Source: Alphaproteobacteria bacterium (GTDB lineage Bacteria; Pseudomonadota; Alphaproteobacteria; Micavibrionales; Micavibrionaceae). Taken from it: a DNA stretch of 64,000 nt. Location of the stretch: assembly GCA_021775965.1 (NCBI GenBank), contig JAJFGV010000043.1, positions 310,001-374,000 on the forward strand, given 5' to 3'. How positions within the stretch are numbered: position 1 is the first letter of the stretch; the number at the start of each line of letters is the position of its first letter. Below the pieces are notes generated by a model. The model saw only the letters and a program-made list of their open reading frames with translations. It was not told where the DNA came from and searched no databases. Made by a program: the position numbers and the translations under genes. Positions 1-8,469 of the stretch are shown here, piece by piece.

Positions 1-236
1 AAGATGGCCATATCGGCGGCATCAATATTGCGATACGTGCCTGGATAAAGTGTGCCATGAATCTCGTTATAGACAGGGCGGTCACTTTGTATGGTGATAT
101 CAGAGGAATTTTTTTTGACGCACCAAAGAAAGAAAGGATCAATCAAGTCTTCGGTAAAGCGATCCGGTTCTTCAGACCAGGTCTCGGCAATATTATCTTC
201 GCCTTTAAGAAGGCTTACCGGTTTGCGGGTTGCCAT
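1..236 (-). CDS. dotB: DotB-like type IVB secretion ATPase, N-terminal fragment
   Basis: Only the first 78 or so residues lie in the window; the gene runs off the left edge on the minus strand. DotB is the cytoplasmic hexameric ATPase of Dot/Icm (type IVB) secretion systems, of the PilT/VirB11 superfamily. The visible part has the N-terminal domain pattern of that group: a short lead, a Phe/Trp-rich helix and the signature KNSSDITIQSDRPVYNEIHG at about residues 41-60. Its ATG overlaps the 3' end of dotC by 22 bases, so the two are probably translationally coupled. Walker motifs lie outside the window, so the call rests on the N-terminal motif and on the dotD-dotC-dotB gene order. Confidence 0.8.
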   Translation of the reverse strand, partial: MATRKPVSLLKGEDNIAETWSEEPDRFTEDLIDPFFLWCVKKNSSDITIQSDRPVYNEIHGTLYPGTYRNIDAADMAI

Positions 237-1090
237 TGCTCATATCCAGTTGCGAGTTCGGGGACACCTGTAATCTGGACGGCACGGTCGCCGATGCGCA
301 TGACGTTGCCGTCACCTGTAACGCCGCGATCAACCTGCAGAGCCGAAGGCGGCGAAATCATTCCTTGCGTTAAAAGAACGCGGTAGCGGACCATGCCCTG
401 AAAGTCCGCTGTTAATTTGTTAAGATCTTCTCCAAAAATATCATTGGCCTGTTCATATCCTATCTCCCATCCCCTGGCGACTTGCGCGTTCCAGACTTCG
501 CGCTCTTCATCATTTTCAGGTCTCAGGATATCGGGCGGTTCTTCAATATCGCCCCATTGACGCTCCAGATAAGTGCGCCAGGTGCGGGGTGAGGATGTAA
601 TTTTTGCATTTTTAACAATGTTGTAAATGCGATCCGAGGTGGCGGCTTCCTGGCCACCGGTTTCAATCAACATGGCGTTAATGGATTCAGAAATAATCGG
701 CGGCTCGATTAAAAATCCGGATGGAGCCGGAATAAGCAACTGGCGGAAGTTAAAAACCCGGTCTAGGTAAGTGGCGCGTTGGTCGAGTTCCTTGCGTATT
801 TCATAGGTGCGCATGGCCAGGCCACCGCGGACCCCAAAAGACAGCGCTGCCTCTTTTATAGCATCCTGGCGGATATCGAAAGGGAGGCCACCTTCATCGT
901 TATCATCATCGTCATTAACGGGATTCTCTTTTTCAAGGTTCTGAAGGTCTTTCAAAGAAGGAGGCTGGATATCTTCTTCAGAAGCATTGGCGGTGCCAAA
1001 AGAGAGGAAGGTCAAAAAAATACAAAGCGTCAGAAAAAGAAATAAGAAAATATCAGCTTTCTGAAAGTGTTTTGTATGAGCTATGCGCAT
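215..1090 (-). CDS. dotC: DotC-like type IVB secretion protein
   Basis: A 291-residue exported protein. In Legionella DotC joins DotD and DotH in the outer-membrane core of the Dot/Icm machine. Residues 1-36 form a long hydrophobic signal ending in TANA, followed by an acidic stretch (DDDDNDEGG). The family body follows: an FDIRQDAIKEAALSFGVRGG segment, RTYEIRKEL, and a Trp-rich part (RTWRTYLERQWGD). Legionella DotC is a lipoprotein, but no proper lipobox is visible here; the only Cys in the leader is preceded by LTL. It starts 12 bases after dotD stops and overlaps dotB, so dotD-dotC-dotB forms one operon in the Legionella order. Confidence 0.85.
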   Translation of the reverse strand: MRIAHTKHFQKADIFLFLFLTLCIFLTFLSFGTANASEEDIQPPSLKDLQNLEKENPVNDDDDNDEGGLPFDIRQDAIKEAALSFGVRGGLAMRTYEIRKELDQRATYLDRVFNFRQLLIPAPSGFLIEPPIISESINAMLIETGGQEAATSDRIYNIVKNAKITSSPRTWRTYLERQWGDIEEPPDILRPENDEEREVWNAQVARGWEIGYEQANDIFGEDLNKLTADFQGMVRYRVLLTQGMISPPSALQVDRGVTGDGNVMRIGDRAVQITGVPELATGYEQWQPANR

Positions 1091-1102
1091 GACGAATAAC
1101 TC

Positions 1103-1612
1103 CTATCCACCAGCGCCGGTATTCGGTGCGTAATGCACCTCCACCTGACGGGCGGCGCCATCGACCCTGACATCGGCCCGCAGACCGAGTTGTAATCCGA
1201 TATCACGCAAAACATCTATAACCGGCTGATTGGCGGCATCAACAGAAACCACAACGGCGGTTGGCGGCGGGTTGCCAACGGTCATGAAGCTATAACCGGC
1301 CCTGTCGGCCAGCATTTTAACAACGGGCTCAGCCGGGCCAACCCAGTTTAATGTAATGGCGCGCCGCAGCTCTGGTGGTGCATTATGTATAGGCGCGATG
1401 GCGACGCCTGAAGAGCGCGCATATTCAACAGATGCAAGGGTTTCCAGGGATGTGGCCGCGCGGTCTGCCGCATTGGCGAGCAGAGATGAAACTTTGTCTG
1501 GCTCGGCGACAAGTTGTGGGCTGCCGTCACTAAAAACATTATGGGCAGTATCGCATGCCGAAACACCCATAACGACCAGAGACAATGGTATAAGCAAAGA
1601 AAAGCGAGACAT
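1103..1612 (-). CDS. dotD: DotD-like outer-membrane lipoprotein of type IVB secretion
   Basis: 169 residues from the ATG chosen here; a longer reading from an upstream ATG would add nine residues and spoil the signal peptide. The start MSRFSLLIPLSLVVMGVSAC is a lipoprotein signal with lipobox VSAC. DotD is an outer-membrane lipoprotein with a secretin-N0-like fold that helps place DotH. The body shows the N0-like pattern, with the strand-helix alternation around LNWVGPAEPVVKMLADRAGY and VVSVDAANQPVIDVLRDIGL. It lies directly upstream of dotC (12-base gap) and downstream of a transglycosylase gene. The gene-order match to dotDCB supports the call. Confidence 0.82.
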   Translation of the reverse strand: MSRFSLLIPLSLVVMGVSACDTAHNVFSDGSPQLVAEPDKVSSLLANAADRAATSLETLASVEYARSSGVAIAPIHNAPPELRRAITLNWVGPAEPVVKMLADRAGYSFMTVGNPPPTAVVVSVDAANQPVIDVLRDIGLQLGLRADVRVDGAARQVEVHYAPNTGAGG

Positions 1613-1770
1613 AGGTGTTTGAACCCTGATTAAAAACATAGCGCCATGCGCTTTTAGGCAAAAGCCGCACGAATCAAGATTAGCCCGGCAAATTCATGAT
1701 CGCAAGCGAGCAATGGTGATATGCCAAGACTATCTTCAGCTTTCTTTTCGGAAATGCCTCAGGGGCTTAA

Positions 1771-2187
1771 TTAACGGCTTGTTTTGATGAGTCCGCTATC
1801 TTTCATAATGGAAATAACGCGGCTTTTATATCTTTTGTTGTGATGTGGCGTGCGGGAATGATAATTGCCGATAGCCTGGGACAGGCTGTCCGTTTCGTCC
1901 AGATGGCCACGTAAAATCCAGGCAGCCACCCCGACATTGGTGCAGGCATCATCGCGCACCCATTTTTTGGCGGTTTTTTCATTAACGCCCCATCTTTCGG
2001 CCAGATCAGGCATCCAGATGGTGTTGATCTGCATCGGCCCGAGATCATAGCTGCCGTTTGTGTTGCGAACCTCCTGACCTATAGCGCCGCCCTCGGCCTT
2101 GTATATCCCAACCAGCACGGCCGGTGGGACGGAATAGGTGTGTGAAGCGAGCATGAGGCAGGCGGCTAAGATTTTACTGGCAGCCAT
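1771..2187 (-). CDS. Lytic transglycosylase (SLT/VirB1-like) of the secretion locus
   Basis: 138 residues forming a lysozyme-like SLT domain. The catalytic Glu lies in VGIYKAEGGAIGQ (about residue 32), followed by the family motif NGSYDLGPMQINTIW. Such enzymes cleave peptidoglycan to let a secretion machine cross the cell wall, as VirB1 does in type IV systems. No separate signal peptide is evident: the hydrophobic start belongs to the domain itself, as in several VirB1/TrbN-like proteins, so how it reaches the periplasm is unclear. It precedes dotD by about 160 bases and is read in the same direction, which ties it to the Dot/Icm cluster. Confidence 0.85.
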   Translation of the reverse strand: MAASKILAACLMLASHTYSVPPAVLVGIYKAEGGAIGQEVRNTNGSYDLGPMQINTIWMPDLAERWGVNEKTAKKWVRDDACTNVGVAAWILRGHLDETDSLSQAIGNYHSRTPHHNKRYKSRVISIMKDSGLIKTSR

Positions 2188-2257
2188 AAGTGTCGTTACT
2201 TTCTTTTACTCTTGTCGTGCGTTAGGCAAAATATCGTTTTATTTGCTTCTTTAAGAT

Positions 2258-2283
2258 GCGAACAAAGCTACGCTTTGCTTCGC
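2258..2283. other. Bulged stem-loop upstream of the transglycosylase gene
   Basis: The 26 bases form eleven pairs around a three-base loop, with one bulged C at 2278. No T-run follows on either strand, so this is not a standard intrinsic terminator. It sits in the 157-base gap (2188-2344) between two minus-strand genes. It may be an mRNA-processing or attenuation structure, or a copy of a dispersed repeat. The rest of the gap is AT-rich, with an oligo-A/T tract near 2322-2337. Confidence 0.4.
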
Positions 2284-2344
2284 GAGTTACTCCTTAGTCT
2301 ATGTAAGTAATATACAACATTTTTAAAAAAAAGTAGTCTTTATG

Positions 2345-3496
2345 TTATTTCTTCTCGGAGTTATCGCCGGATTTAAAAAATGACATCGGACCGCCACCTT
2401 GCTGTTGCTCTTGTTGTTCTGGCGGTGGTGGGGCGGCTTGTGTGGGAGGTGGTTCCGCAGGAGGAGGGGCTGGCGGTTGTGCCGGGGGTTCTGGTGGTGT
2501 CTCCACAGGTGGGGGCGCGGTGGGAGTAGGTGGAGAGTCTTCTTTGGGTTTGGCAAACATGGACAATGGATTGCTGCCGGCTTCAGCTGGCGGTTGTGTC
2601 GGTGGCTCTGGTGGCGGTGGGTCCGAAACAGGCGGCGGCTCTACTTTTTCAGCCGGTGCTTGCGGGGCTTTGTTGCCTGTGCCTGATGCGGCATTTTGCG
2701 GCGCAAGACTGGCACCCAGTGTTTCCAGCATGGCGGCCCGCACATCAAAGGCTGCCCAGACCGGTGTCAGTGACGCAGCGCCTGCTTCGGGTGGTTGTGC
2801 GCCTGCTTGTGCGAGCTTGCCGGTTTCCGCGCGGTGGCATTCGCTGTAAATCGAAACGAGGCTGCGCAATAATGCCAGCTCTATACGTTTTTGATCGTCC
2901 GGGGAAAGAGAGGTTGTAAAAATAGCCTCTCTTAGCACCATTGCTTTTTGTGTGAGGCGGTCTGCGACTTCCTGCACCAGTTTTTGTTCCGGCTCACCAA
3001 AGGAAAAATCACCAATGGCATTTACCGCCGGGATAAAAGCCTGAATATATTGAATATCGGTTTGCCGCCCATCAACGGGTTGTCCTTGCGCTTTGATTTG
3101 CTTAAGACGCTCGGTATTTTCTTCGGATGGAACAAAATTCTCTGAAAATGTCATGACGGCCTGCAAGGCAGAGGTAATACGATTAAGGCTCTGATCGTCC
3201 GGTACCTGGCTGCTATGTTTGTATTGCTCGGCGACGATGCTGCCAGCCAGCGCTGCCAGTGCGACACGAACGGATTCGCCCTGATCTTCCTGCGTACTCA
3301 AATCCATATTCTTGCCGATATCGATACTGACCTGGATGGTTTTGGCCAGAAGCTCAGCAATTTTTCTTGCATCATTGCCAGTCGCATTTTCAGCCTCTCC
3401 CTGTGGCTGCCGCGCCGATACATCGGCGATGGCTTCCATCAGGGGAGCGCCGATTTTTTCAAGAAGCTGGATAAGATATTCTGAACGCTGGTCCAT
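2345..3496 (-). CDS. Unknown protein with helical body and proline-rich tail, in the Dot/Icm locus
   Basis: 383 residues, not recognised. No signal peptide or membrane segment is visible, suggesting a cytoplasmic protein. Residues 1-250 look alpha-helical. Residues about 265-370 are a low-complexity proline-rich tail with repeated PPPPEPPTQPPAE-type blocks and a Gln/Gly run, ending in a short GGGPMSFFKSGDNSEKK segment. A similar FAK-containing SNPLSMFAKPK motif lies inside the tail, so there are two 'PMSFF/PLSMF' short motifs, perhaps docking sites. The gene lies 19 bases downstream of the disulfide protein and upstream of the transglycosylase, all on the minus strand, so a secretion-accessory role is plausible but unproven. 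Confidence 0.6.
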   Translation of the reverse strand: MDQRSEYLIQLLEKIGAPLMEAIADVSARQPQGEAENATGNDARKIAELLAKTIQVSIDIGKNMDLSTQEDQGESVRVALAALAGSIVAEQYKHSSQVPDDQSLNRITSALQAVMTFSENFVPSEENTERLKQIKAQGQPVDGRQTDIQYIQAFIPAVNAIGDFSFGEPEQKLVQEVADRLTQKAMVLREAIFTTSLSPDDQKRIELALLRSLVSIYSECHRAETGKLAQAGAQPPEAGAASLTPVWAAFDVRAAMLETLGASLAPQNAASGTGNKAPQAPAEKVEPPPVSDPPPPEPPTQPPAEAGSNPLSMFAKPKEDSPPTPTAPPPVETPPEPPAQPPAPPPAEPPPTQAAPPPPEQQEQQQGGGPMSFFKSGDNSEKK

Positions 3497-3515
3497 GGAT
3501 CCCGGATTTTATCCT

Positions 3516-4370
3516 TTAAGTTCTGCTGCCGATATCAGCAATCAGGCTACCGATATCCTTTGGTCTTCCTCTGACAATTTTAACGCTGCCGTCTTTGCCC
3601 CGGTAAACAATCATCGGTGTGACATTGAATTTCCATGATTGCATAATGGCCAGATTTTTTTGTACGCCCTGGCTGTTAATTTCACTGCGGGCCGGCAAGG
3701 CGCTCTTATCGCCATCCATATGTCTGAACCATTTTTCCTGCGGGTTTGGTGTGGCCAGAAGATAAGCCGCCTGTGATTTGGTTTCTTCCCTGAAACCAAT
3801 AGGGATCATACGCAACTGGACCCGGCCCTTTTTAAGAAGCTCGTCGTCTCTTAGGTCATTGATAAAAGCGTGGCAATGCGGGCATTGCGGATCTATGAAG
3901 CTGTATAATACGGGCGTTCCTGGCTGACCAAGCGGCACCCAGTTGCTGTTTTCAATATCAAAAAATAATTGTTCGGATGGTGATTTGAATTCAAAGGCCT
4001 CATTTTTTTGTGCGGTCGGGTTCGCATCTGCCGTCAGGCTGTCGAGAACAGGATCACCCTTTTCGCGCAGACGCCGGACCTGGTCAACGGTGATGACTTT
4101 GCCTTTGTTATCAAACATGACACCCATCAGAAACGCTTCGCCGCCGGGTAGCACGTAGAAATATTGTTCTTTGCCGTTTTTGATGGTGAGCCATGAATCA
4201 AGGCCATGTTCCTTACCCAGATAACGTATCTGTGCGCCTTCATCGACCAGTGTTTGTACGGGCGGCGGCAATTGCGGCAAACCCTCTTGCGCGGTGGCAG
4301 GAAAGGTCCCAGCCACACAGAGAGTGAGCAGGGCTGCTATAAGTCGTATGGAACGTTTTGTATTTTTCAT
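3516..4370 (-). CDS. DsbC/DsbG-like periplasmic thiol:disulfide protein
   Basis: 284 residues. The leader (residues 1-28, ending ATAQ) is a signal peptide. Residues about 30-120 match the DsbC/G dimerisation region (GKVITVDQVRRLREKG). A thioredoxin-fold domain follows, with active site DPQCPHCHAF (CPHC) at about 162-171 and the cis-proline loop NVTPMIVYRG near 250. The family rearranges or reduces disulfides in periplasmic proteins. DsbC-like proteins are common in type IV secretion and conjugation loci, and this gene heads the minus-strand run leading to dotDCB. It probably matures secretion components. The exact subgroup (DsbC, DsbG or TrbB-like) cannot be fixed from sequence alone. Confidence 0.85.
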   Translation of the reverse strand: MKNTKRSIRLIAALLTLCVAGTFPATAQEGLPQLPPPVQTLVDEGAQIRYLGKEHGLDSWLTIKNGKEQYFYVLPGGEAFLMGVMFDNKGKVITVDQVRRLREKGDPVLDSLTADANPTAQKNEAFEFKSPSEQLFFDIENSNWVPLGQPGTPVLYSFIDPQCPHCHAFINDLRDDELLKKGRVQLRMIPIGFREETKSQAAYLLATPNPQEKWFRHMDGDKSALPARSEINSQGVQKNLAIMQSWKFNVTPMIVYRGKDGSVKIVRGRPKDIGSLIADIGSRT

Positions 4371-4447
4371 TTTATAACTCCTGAAGCTATATTCTCATAG
4401 CGATTCGAAAGGTTCTTTTCCCATTGTAGGTGAGGTGACGAAAAGTT

Positions 4448-5683
4448 TCAAAGAAACAGTGTTAAAATCCCCGTATAGTTATACAAACGGCTGCCGGCGG
4501 TTTCGCCACTGGCATAAAACCCGGCCAGCGGAATATCGCCGATAATGTCCTGTATTAGCTTCATCTCTCCCAATTTCTTTTCGCCTTGGTCGGAAAAGGC
4601 GCGGGCGACGCAGGATACATAAAGCGCTCCTTTTGGTTCGAAAGAACCAGTTTCTTTTTGAACGCGCTCCCTGAGGCCAATCAGCATGGCACATAAATCT
4701 TTTTCCAGCGTTTTCTCATTGCGGTGAACGAACATGATGCTTTCTCCCGAGGAAACATTTTGGGAAACGGAAATCGATCCTTCATGCGGGTCGAGACCGA
4801 CTATGCTACGGACCAGGTAATCTTTTTGATCGGATTGGGAGACGGGAAAAGCGATATGAACCTCGCCTTTGAAGAGATGTTTGAATTCCTCCGGTACGGC
4901 GTCTTTGCTTTCCAGGGTATCTGCATCGATGACAATCTGGTCAGGGTCCTGATCGATTTTCTTGATGGCCATGGCGCGTAAATCGTTTTCAAAAACCGTG
5001 ACGGCTTTTTCTTCATTCAATTCCCGGATGACGTTTTCAGCGCCACGCGTAATCGTGTGAACGGCGCCAAGTGGCGTACAGCCTTGCGAAAGAGCTGTGG
5101 CGACTTTGATGTCTTGTGAGAAAATAACGCCTGTGACGCCGCCATCGCATACATCATTGGCATATTGAACATGTTTGGTTCTGGCCGAAGATAGCCCGCC
5201 GGTCACATAGCCGCCGACGGTGTTGTCCAGCTCACGCAAGGTTAGCGCCGGATCGGTTTCCGCCATCGGATCCGCGTGGACGTAAACCAGCATGGAATCG
5301 TTGTGCTCCAGCCATGATTTTATATGTTCGCCAGTGAGGGAAATATCTGCGCCGGCAAGGGGAAAAATACAAAAATCCGATTCATCAAAAGATCCGATCA
5401 TCGCGGATATGGCAGGCTGATCGATATATTCCTCTCCGCCGCCGCAAATGCCGATGCCTGTCGACCCCACCCAGTTTTCAACACCCAGGACCGAACGAAA
5501 CAGATTGAGAATGCTGGATGCGTCATCGGCCAAATAATCGGATATATAGAGAAAACCGAAATTAAAGCGATCGCCGGATGTGCGCACGCTTTCGAGTTGC
5601 TCCAAAACAGCCTTTGAGGTGTCGCGCCAGTCGGTGCCCGAGGCGGAAGCGGAGGCAAATTGTGATGATGTGAACAAAGGCAT
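4448..5683 (-). CDS. FIST N/C-domain sensory protein
   Basis: 411 residues with the two-part FIST architecture. The FIST-N domain (about 35-230) has NWVGSTGIGICGGGEEY and GGYVTGGLSSARTKH; the FIST-C domain (about 245-395) has GALYVSCVARAFSDQG and IPLAGFYASGETAG. FIST proteins are thought to bind small ligands such as amino acids and feed signal transduction; this one stands alone without a fused kinase or cyclase. It is separated by 77 bases from the disulfide-protein gene downstream and diverges from lemA upstream. No partner gene is visible. Confidence 0.85.
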   Translation of the reverse strand: MPLFTSSQFASASASGTDWRDTSKAVLEQLESVRTSGDRFNFGFLYISDYLADDASSILNLFRSVLGVENWVGSTGIGICGGGEEYIDQPAISAMIGSFDESDFCIFPLAGADISLTGEHIKSWLEHNDSMLVYVHADPMAETDPALTLRELDNTVGGYVTGGLSSARTKHVQYANDVCDGGVTGVIFSQDIKVATALSQGCTPLGAVHTITRGAENVIRELNEEKAVTVFENDLRAMAIKKIDQDPDQIVIDADTLESKDAVPEEFKHLFKGEVHIAFPVSQSDQKDYLVRSIVGLDPHEGSISVSQNVSSGESIMFVHRNEKTLEKDLCAMLIGLRERVQKETGSFEPKGALYVSCVARAFSDQGEKKLGEMKLIQDIIGDIPLAGFYASGETAGSRLYNYTGILTLFL

Positions 5684-5807
5684 GCATTGCGGCCTGTTTG
5701 ATTAATCGTTCTTCAGGGTATAAACCTTTGGCTATATTATCAATCTTTACAATTTATGGCGATACGCCCTAATATGGGCGGTGTTTCATGTAAAAAGGAG
5801 AAAAGAA

Positions 5808-6380
5808 ATGGATTTATGGGTCATTCTTGCTGTTTTGGCGGCAATTGCCGGGTTTTTGGTCCTTCTTTACAATCGGTTGGTGGCATTGCGTCAGAGCCGC
5901 AACAATGCCTTTTCCGATATCGATGTGCAGCTGAAGCAGCGCTATAATCTGGTGCCACAGCTGGTTGAAACAGTCAAAGGCTATGCCGGGCATGAAAAGG
6001 AAATCTTTGAAAATGTTACCGAAGCGCGTGCCAGAGTTGGGCAAGCGGGCGGCGGTGCCGGGGAAGGCCGTATGAAAGCCGAAGGCTTGCTCGGTGGGGC
6101 AATGATGGGATTGTTGGCGGTGGCGGAAAACTATCCGGACCTTAAGGCCGACCAGAATTTCCAGCGTTTGATGGCTGAGCTGTCCGATATTGAAAACAAG
6201 ATCGCGGCGGCGCGTAGGTTCTTTAACAATGCGACCAATGAATACAATACAGCCGTGCAGCAATTCCCGGCCAATCTGATCGCCGGACAGTTTGGCTTTG
6301 GCACGGAAGCGTTCTTTGAGCTGAGCGATGCTGAACAGGAAGCAGTACAAAAAGCCCCGGAAGTTAATTTCGGATCATAG
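5808..6380 (+). CDS. lemA: LemA family membrane protein
   Basis: 190 residues. The ATG at 5808 is preferred because AAGGAG lies eight bases upstream; an in-frame GTG at 5781 would only add residues of no family character. A single N-terminal membrane helix (WVILAVLAAIAGFLVLLYN) leads into the helical LemA domain with its hallmark RNNAFSDIDVQLKQRYNLVP, then LVETVKGYAGHEKEIFE and NEYNTAVQQFPANLIA. LemA proteins expose a helical bundle outside the inner membrane; their function is poorly known. The next gene, 16 bases downstream, encodes an M48 protease, a conserved pairing. Confidence 0.93.
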   Translation: MDLWVILAVLAAIAGFLVLLYNRLVALRQSRNNAFSDIDVQLKQRYNLVPQLVETVKGYAGHEKEIFENVTEARARVGQAGGGAGEGRMKAEGLLGGAMMGLLAVAENYPDLKADQNFQRLMAELSDIENKIAAARRFFNNATNEYNTAVQQFPANLIAGQFGFGTEAFFELSDAEQEAVQKAPEVNFGS

Positions 6381-6396
6381 GCCAGAGGCATAAATA

Positions 6397-7491
6397 ATGG
6401 CAGCCGCAGGCACCGGTCTCAACACGCATATCTGGAACAATAACATACGCTCCGTCATGTTATTGATTGCGTATCCGTTTCTGATCATGGCAATGGCGTG
6501 GGCGGTGGCCTATGTGATTGGGTTGACGCAATTTGGCGGTGGCGAGAGGGTTCTTGTTACTGGCGGCACGACCAATGCACAAAGCTTTGCAGCGAATATC
6601 ATCGCTGAATTTTGGCCAGCGATATTAAGCGCCGTAGCGATTTGGTTTATGATCGCCTGGCTGTTTCATACAAAACTGGTGCGGCGTCTTTCGCATTCCC
6701 ATCCGGTGACGCGCAATGATGAACCGGAGCTTTATAACCTTCTTGAAAATCTCTGTATCGCCAAAGGCATGCCCATGCCGCGGCTGGAAATTATCGAGAC
6801 TCATGCGCGCAATGCTTTTGCCAGCGGCATTGACGAGAAAAGTTTTTCGGTGACGGTGACGCGGGGGCTTTTGAACTCCCTGCAAAAGGATGAGGTCGAG
6901 GCGGTGCTGGCGCATGAGCTCACTCATATTGAAAACCGTGATGTGCGACTTTTGATTGTCTGCATCATTTTTACCGGCATGATCGGGTTTGCGGCGCAGC
7001 TCGCCTGGAGCAATGCGCGCTACTCAATGTTTATGCCGCGCAATAGCAATAATCGCTCCAATGGTGGGGCCTTGTTGCTGATGACGAGCGTGGCGCTGAT
7101 TTTATGGATTGGTTATATGGCGACGCTGTTTATGCGTTTTGCGCTTTCGCGGCGGCGTGAATATATGGCCGATGCCGGCGCGGTGGACAAGACCAAAAAT
7201 CCGGATGCCATGATGCGGGCTTTGCTTCGTATTGCCGGGCGCGAGCGTATTCCCGGCACCACCGATGATATTGCGATGATGTGCATTGAAAATTCAAAGC
7301 CGTTTTTTGGGCTATTTGCCACGCACCCGCCGATTGATGAGCGGATTAAGGCGATTTCACAAGTCACCGGAACGCCGATTCCAGAGATCAAAGGCGTGCC
7401 GGTGGGAGAGGAGCGAAGCTTCAAAGACCCGCAAGCAAAGAAAAACCCCTGGCTCATCAGGGAGCGGGGCATGCGGAAACATACGCCCTAA
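6397..7491 (+). CDS. M48 family membrane metalloprotease (HtpX-like)
   Basis: 364 residues. Four hydrophobic segments lie near 20-45, 72-93, 188-208 and 222-246. The zinc site HELTHIENRD is at about 170-179, with the downstream glutamate in the SRRREYMADAGAV segment near 253. M48 proteases such as HtpX degrade damaged inner-membrane proteins from the cytoplasmic side. It is the second gene of a lemA-M48 operon. The length exceeds classic HtpX (about 290) because of an extended N-terminus and C-terminus. A role in envelope quality control is likely. Confidence 0.9.
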   Translation: MAAAGTGLNTHIWNNNIRSVMLLIAYPFLIMAMAWAVAYVIGLTQFGGGERVLVTGGTTNAQSFAANIIAEFWPAILSAVAIWFMIAWLFHTKLVRRLSHSHPVTRNDEPELYNLLENLCIAKGMPMPRLEIIETHARNAFASGIDEKSFSVTVTRGLLNSLQKDEVEAVLAHELTHIENRDVRLLIVCIIFTGMIGFAAQLAWSNARYSMFMPRNSNNRSNGGALLLMTSVALILWIGYMATLFMRFALSRRREYMADAGAVDKTKNPDAMMRALLRIAGRERIPGTTDDIAMMCIENSKPFFGLFATHPPIDERIKAISQVTGTPIPEIKGVPVGEERSFKDPQAKKNPWLIRERGMRKHTP

Positions 7492-7547
7492 AAACACCCT
7501 AAAAAGGCTGGAGCATTAGGTTGTTAGCGTTTATTTCCCTATATTCT

Positions 7548-7576
7548 TTGAAATCTGGTAAAATAGGGACTATATA
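7548..7576 (+). promoter_or_regulatory. Sigma70-type promoter for the Bax-inhibitor-1 gene
   Basis: TTGAAA at 7548-7553 and TATATA at 7571-7576 with 17 bases between. It lies in the 126-base gap after the protease gene and about 40 bases before the ATG at 7618, so it probably gives this gene its own transcript. Confidence 0.65.
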
Positions 7577-7617
7577 GATAGGAAGTTATTTTTAACTCAA
7601 TTTGGAGATTTTTAGCG

Positions 7618-8331
7618 ATGCAAACTGATCGTTCTTTAGACAAAGCCGGAAGCAAGACCGTATATGATGCGGGTCTGCACAAACATCTGCAGCGTATTTA
7701 CAACCGGATGACAATAGGTGTGATGGTGACAGCCATCACGGCCTGGCTGGTTTCTACGTCGCCGATGCTTTTAAATCTGTTTCTCGGTGGGCCGCAGATG
7801 TATATCGTTATTTTTGCGCCGTTGGCGATTATATGGTTCGGTTTTAATCCGGCTCGTATGAAGGCTTCGCAGTTGAAGATAGCCTTTTTTGCCCTGAGTG
7901 TTGTTTACGGTATTAGCTTTTCAGCGATTGCCGCGATGGCTACCTCTGATCCCACTTTTGGTGTTGCTGTGGCAAAATCTTTCCTGATGGCCACGGCCAT
8001 GTTTGCTGGCCTTAGCGTCTATGGTTATACAACCAAAAGAGATGTGAGCGGCATGCAGACCTTTATCGTCATGGGTATTTGGGGGCTTATTGCGGCTTCG
8101 GTCATGAATATGTTTTTCCAGAGCCCGATGATGCATAATGTTATTGCTGGCGTTGGTATTGTGCTGTTTTCCGGCGTTACGGTTTGGCAGACACAGGCGA
8201 TGAAAAATATGTACAGCTCTAACCAATCGGAAGAAATAAATAGCCGTATGGGATGGTCAGCTGCGCTGAGCCTTTATATCAGCTTTATCGCGCTGTTTCA
8301 GTACATCCTGCATTTTATGAGCCAGCGTTAA
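7618..8331 (+). CDS. Bax inhibitor-1/YccA family membrane protein
   Basis: 237 residues with seven hydrophobic segments, from about residue 30 to 233. The family signature lies around MKASQLKIAFFALSVVYGIS and the AKSFLMATAMFAGLSVYGY region. The N-terminal 25 residues are cytoplasmic and polar. BI-1/YccA proteins are inner-membrane proteins that in bacteria interact with FtsH; some are pH-gated calcium leak channels. It is monocistronic here, between its own promoter and a strong terminator. Its position beside lemA and an M48 protease suggests a membrane-stress neighbourhood. Confidence 0.92.
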   Translation: MQTDRSLDKAGSKTVYDAGLHKHLQRIYNRMTIGVMVTAITAWLVSTSPMLLNLFLGGPQMYIVIFAPLAIIWFGFNPARMKASQLKIAFFALSVVYGISFSAIAAMATSDPTFGVAVAKSFLMATAMFAGLSVYGYTTKRDVSGMQTFIVMGIWGLIAASVMNMFFQSPMMHNVIAGVGIVLFSGVTVWQTQAMKNMYSSNQSEEINSRMGWSAALSLYISFIALFQYILHFMSQR

Positions 8332-8355
8332 ACGACGCTCTTAATAAGGTTTAAG

Positions 8356-8384
8356 AAGCCCTGTTTTTTAACGGGGCTTTTTTT
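8356..8384 (+). terminator. Intrinsic terminator after the BI-1 gene
   Basis: A ten-pair stem (AAGCCCTGTT pairs with AACGGGGCTT, one G-T pair) with a four-base T loop, followed by a run of T. It starts 25 bases after the stop codon. Confidence 0.9.
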
Positions 8385-8394
8385 CGTTTGCATT

Positions 8395-8423
8395 TTGCAC
8401 TGTTGATTGTATAGAATTATAAA
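8395..8423 (+). promoter_or_regulatory. Sigma70-type promoter for the AAA+ regulator gene
   Basis: TTGCAC at 8395-8400 and TATAAA at 8418-8423, spaced 17 bases, just past the preceding terminator and about 46 bases before the ATG at 8470. Confidence 0.65.
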
Positions 8424-8469
8424 CAACAACTAAAAGTTGAGTTGGACAATCAGGTTATAAAACGATTTT

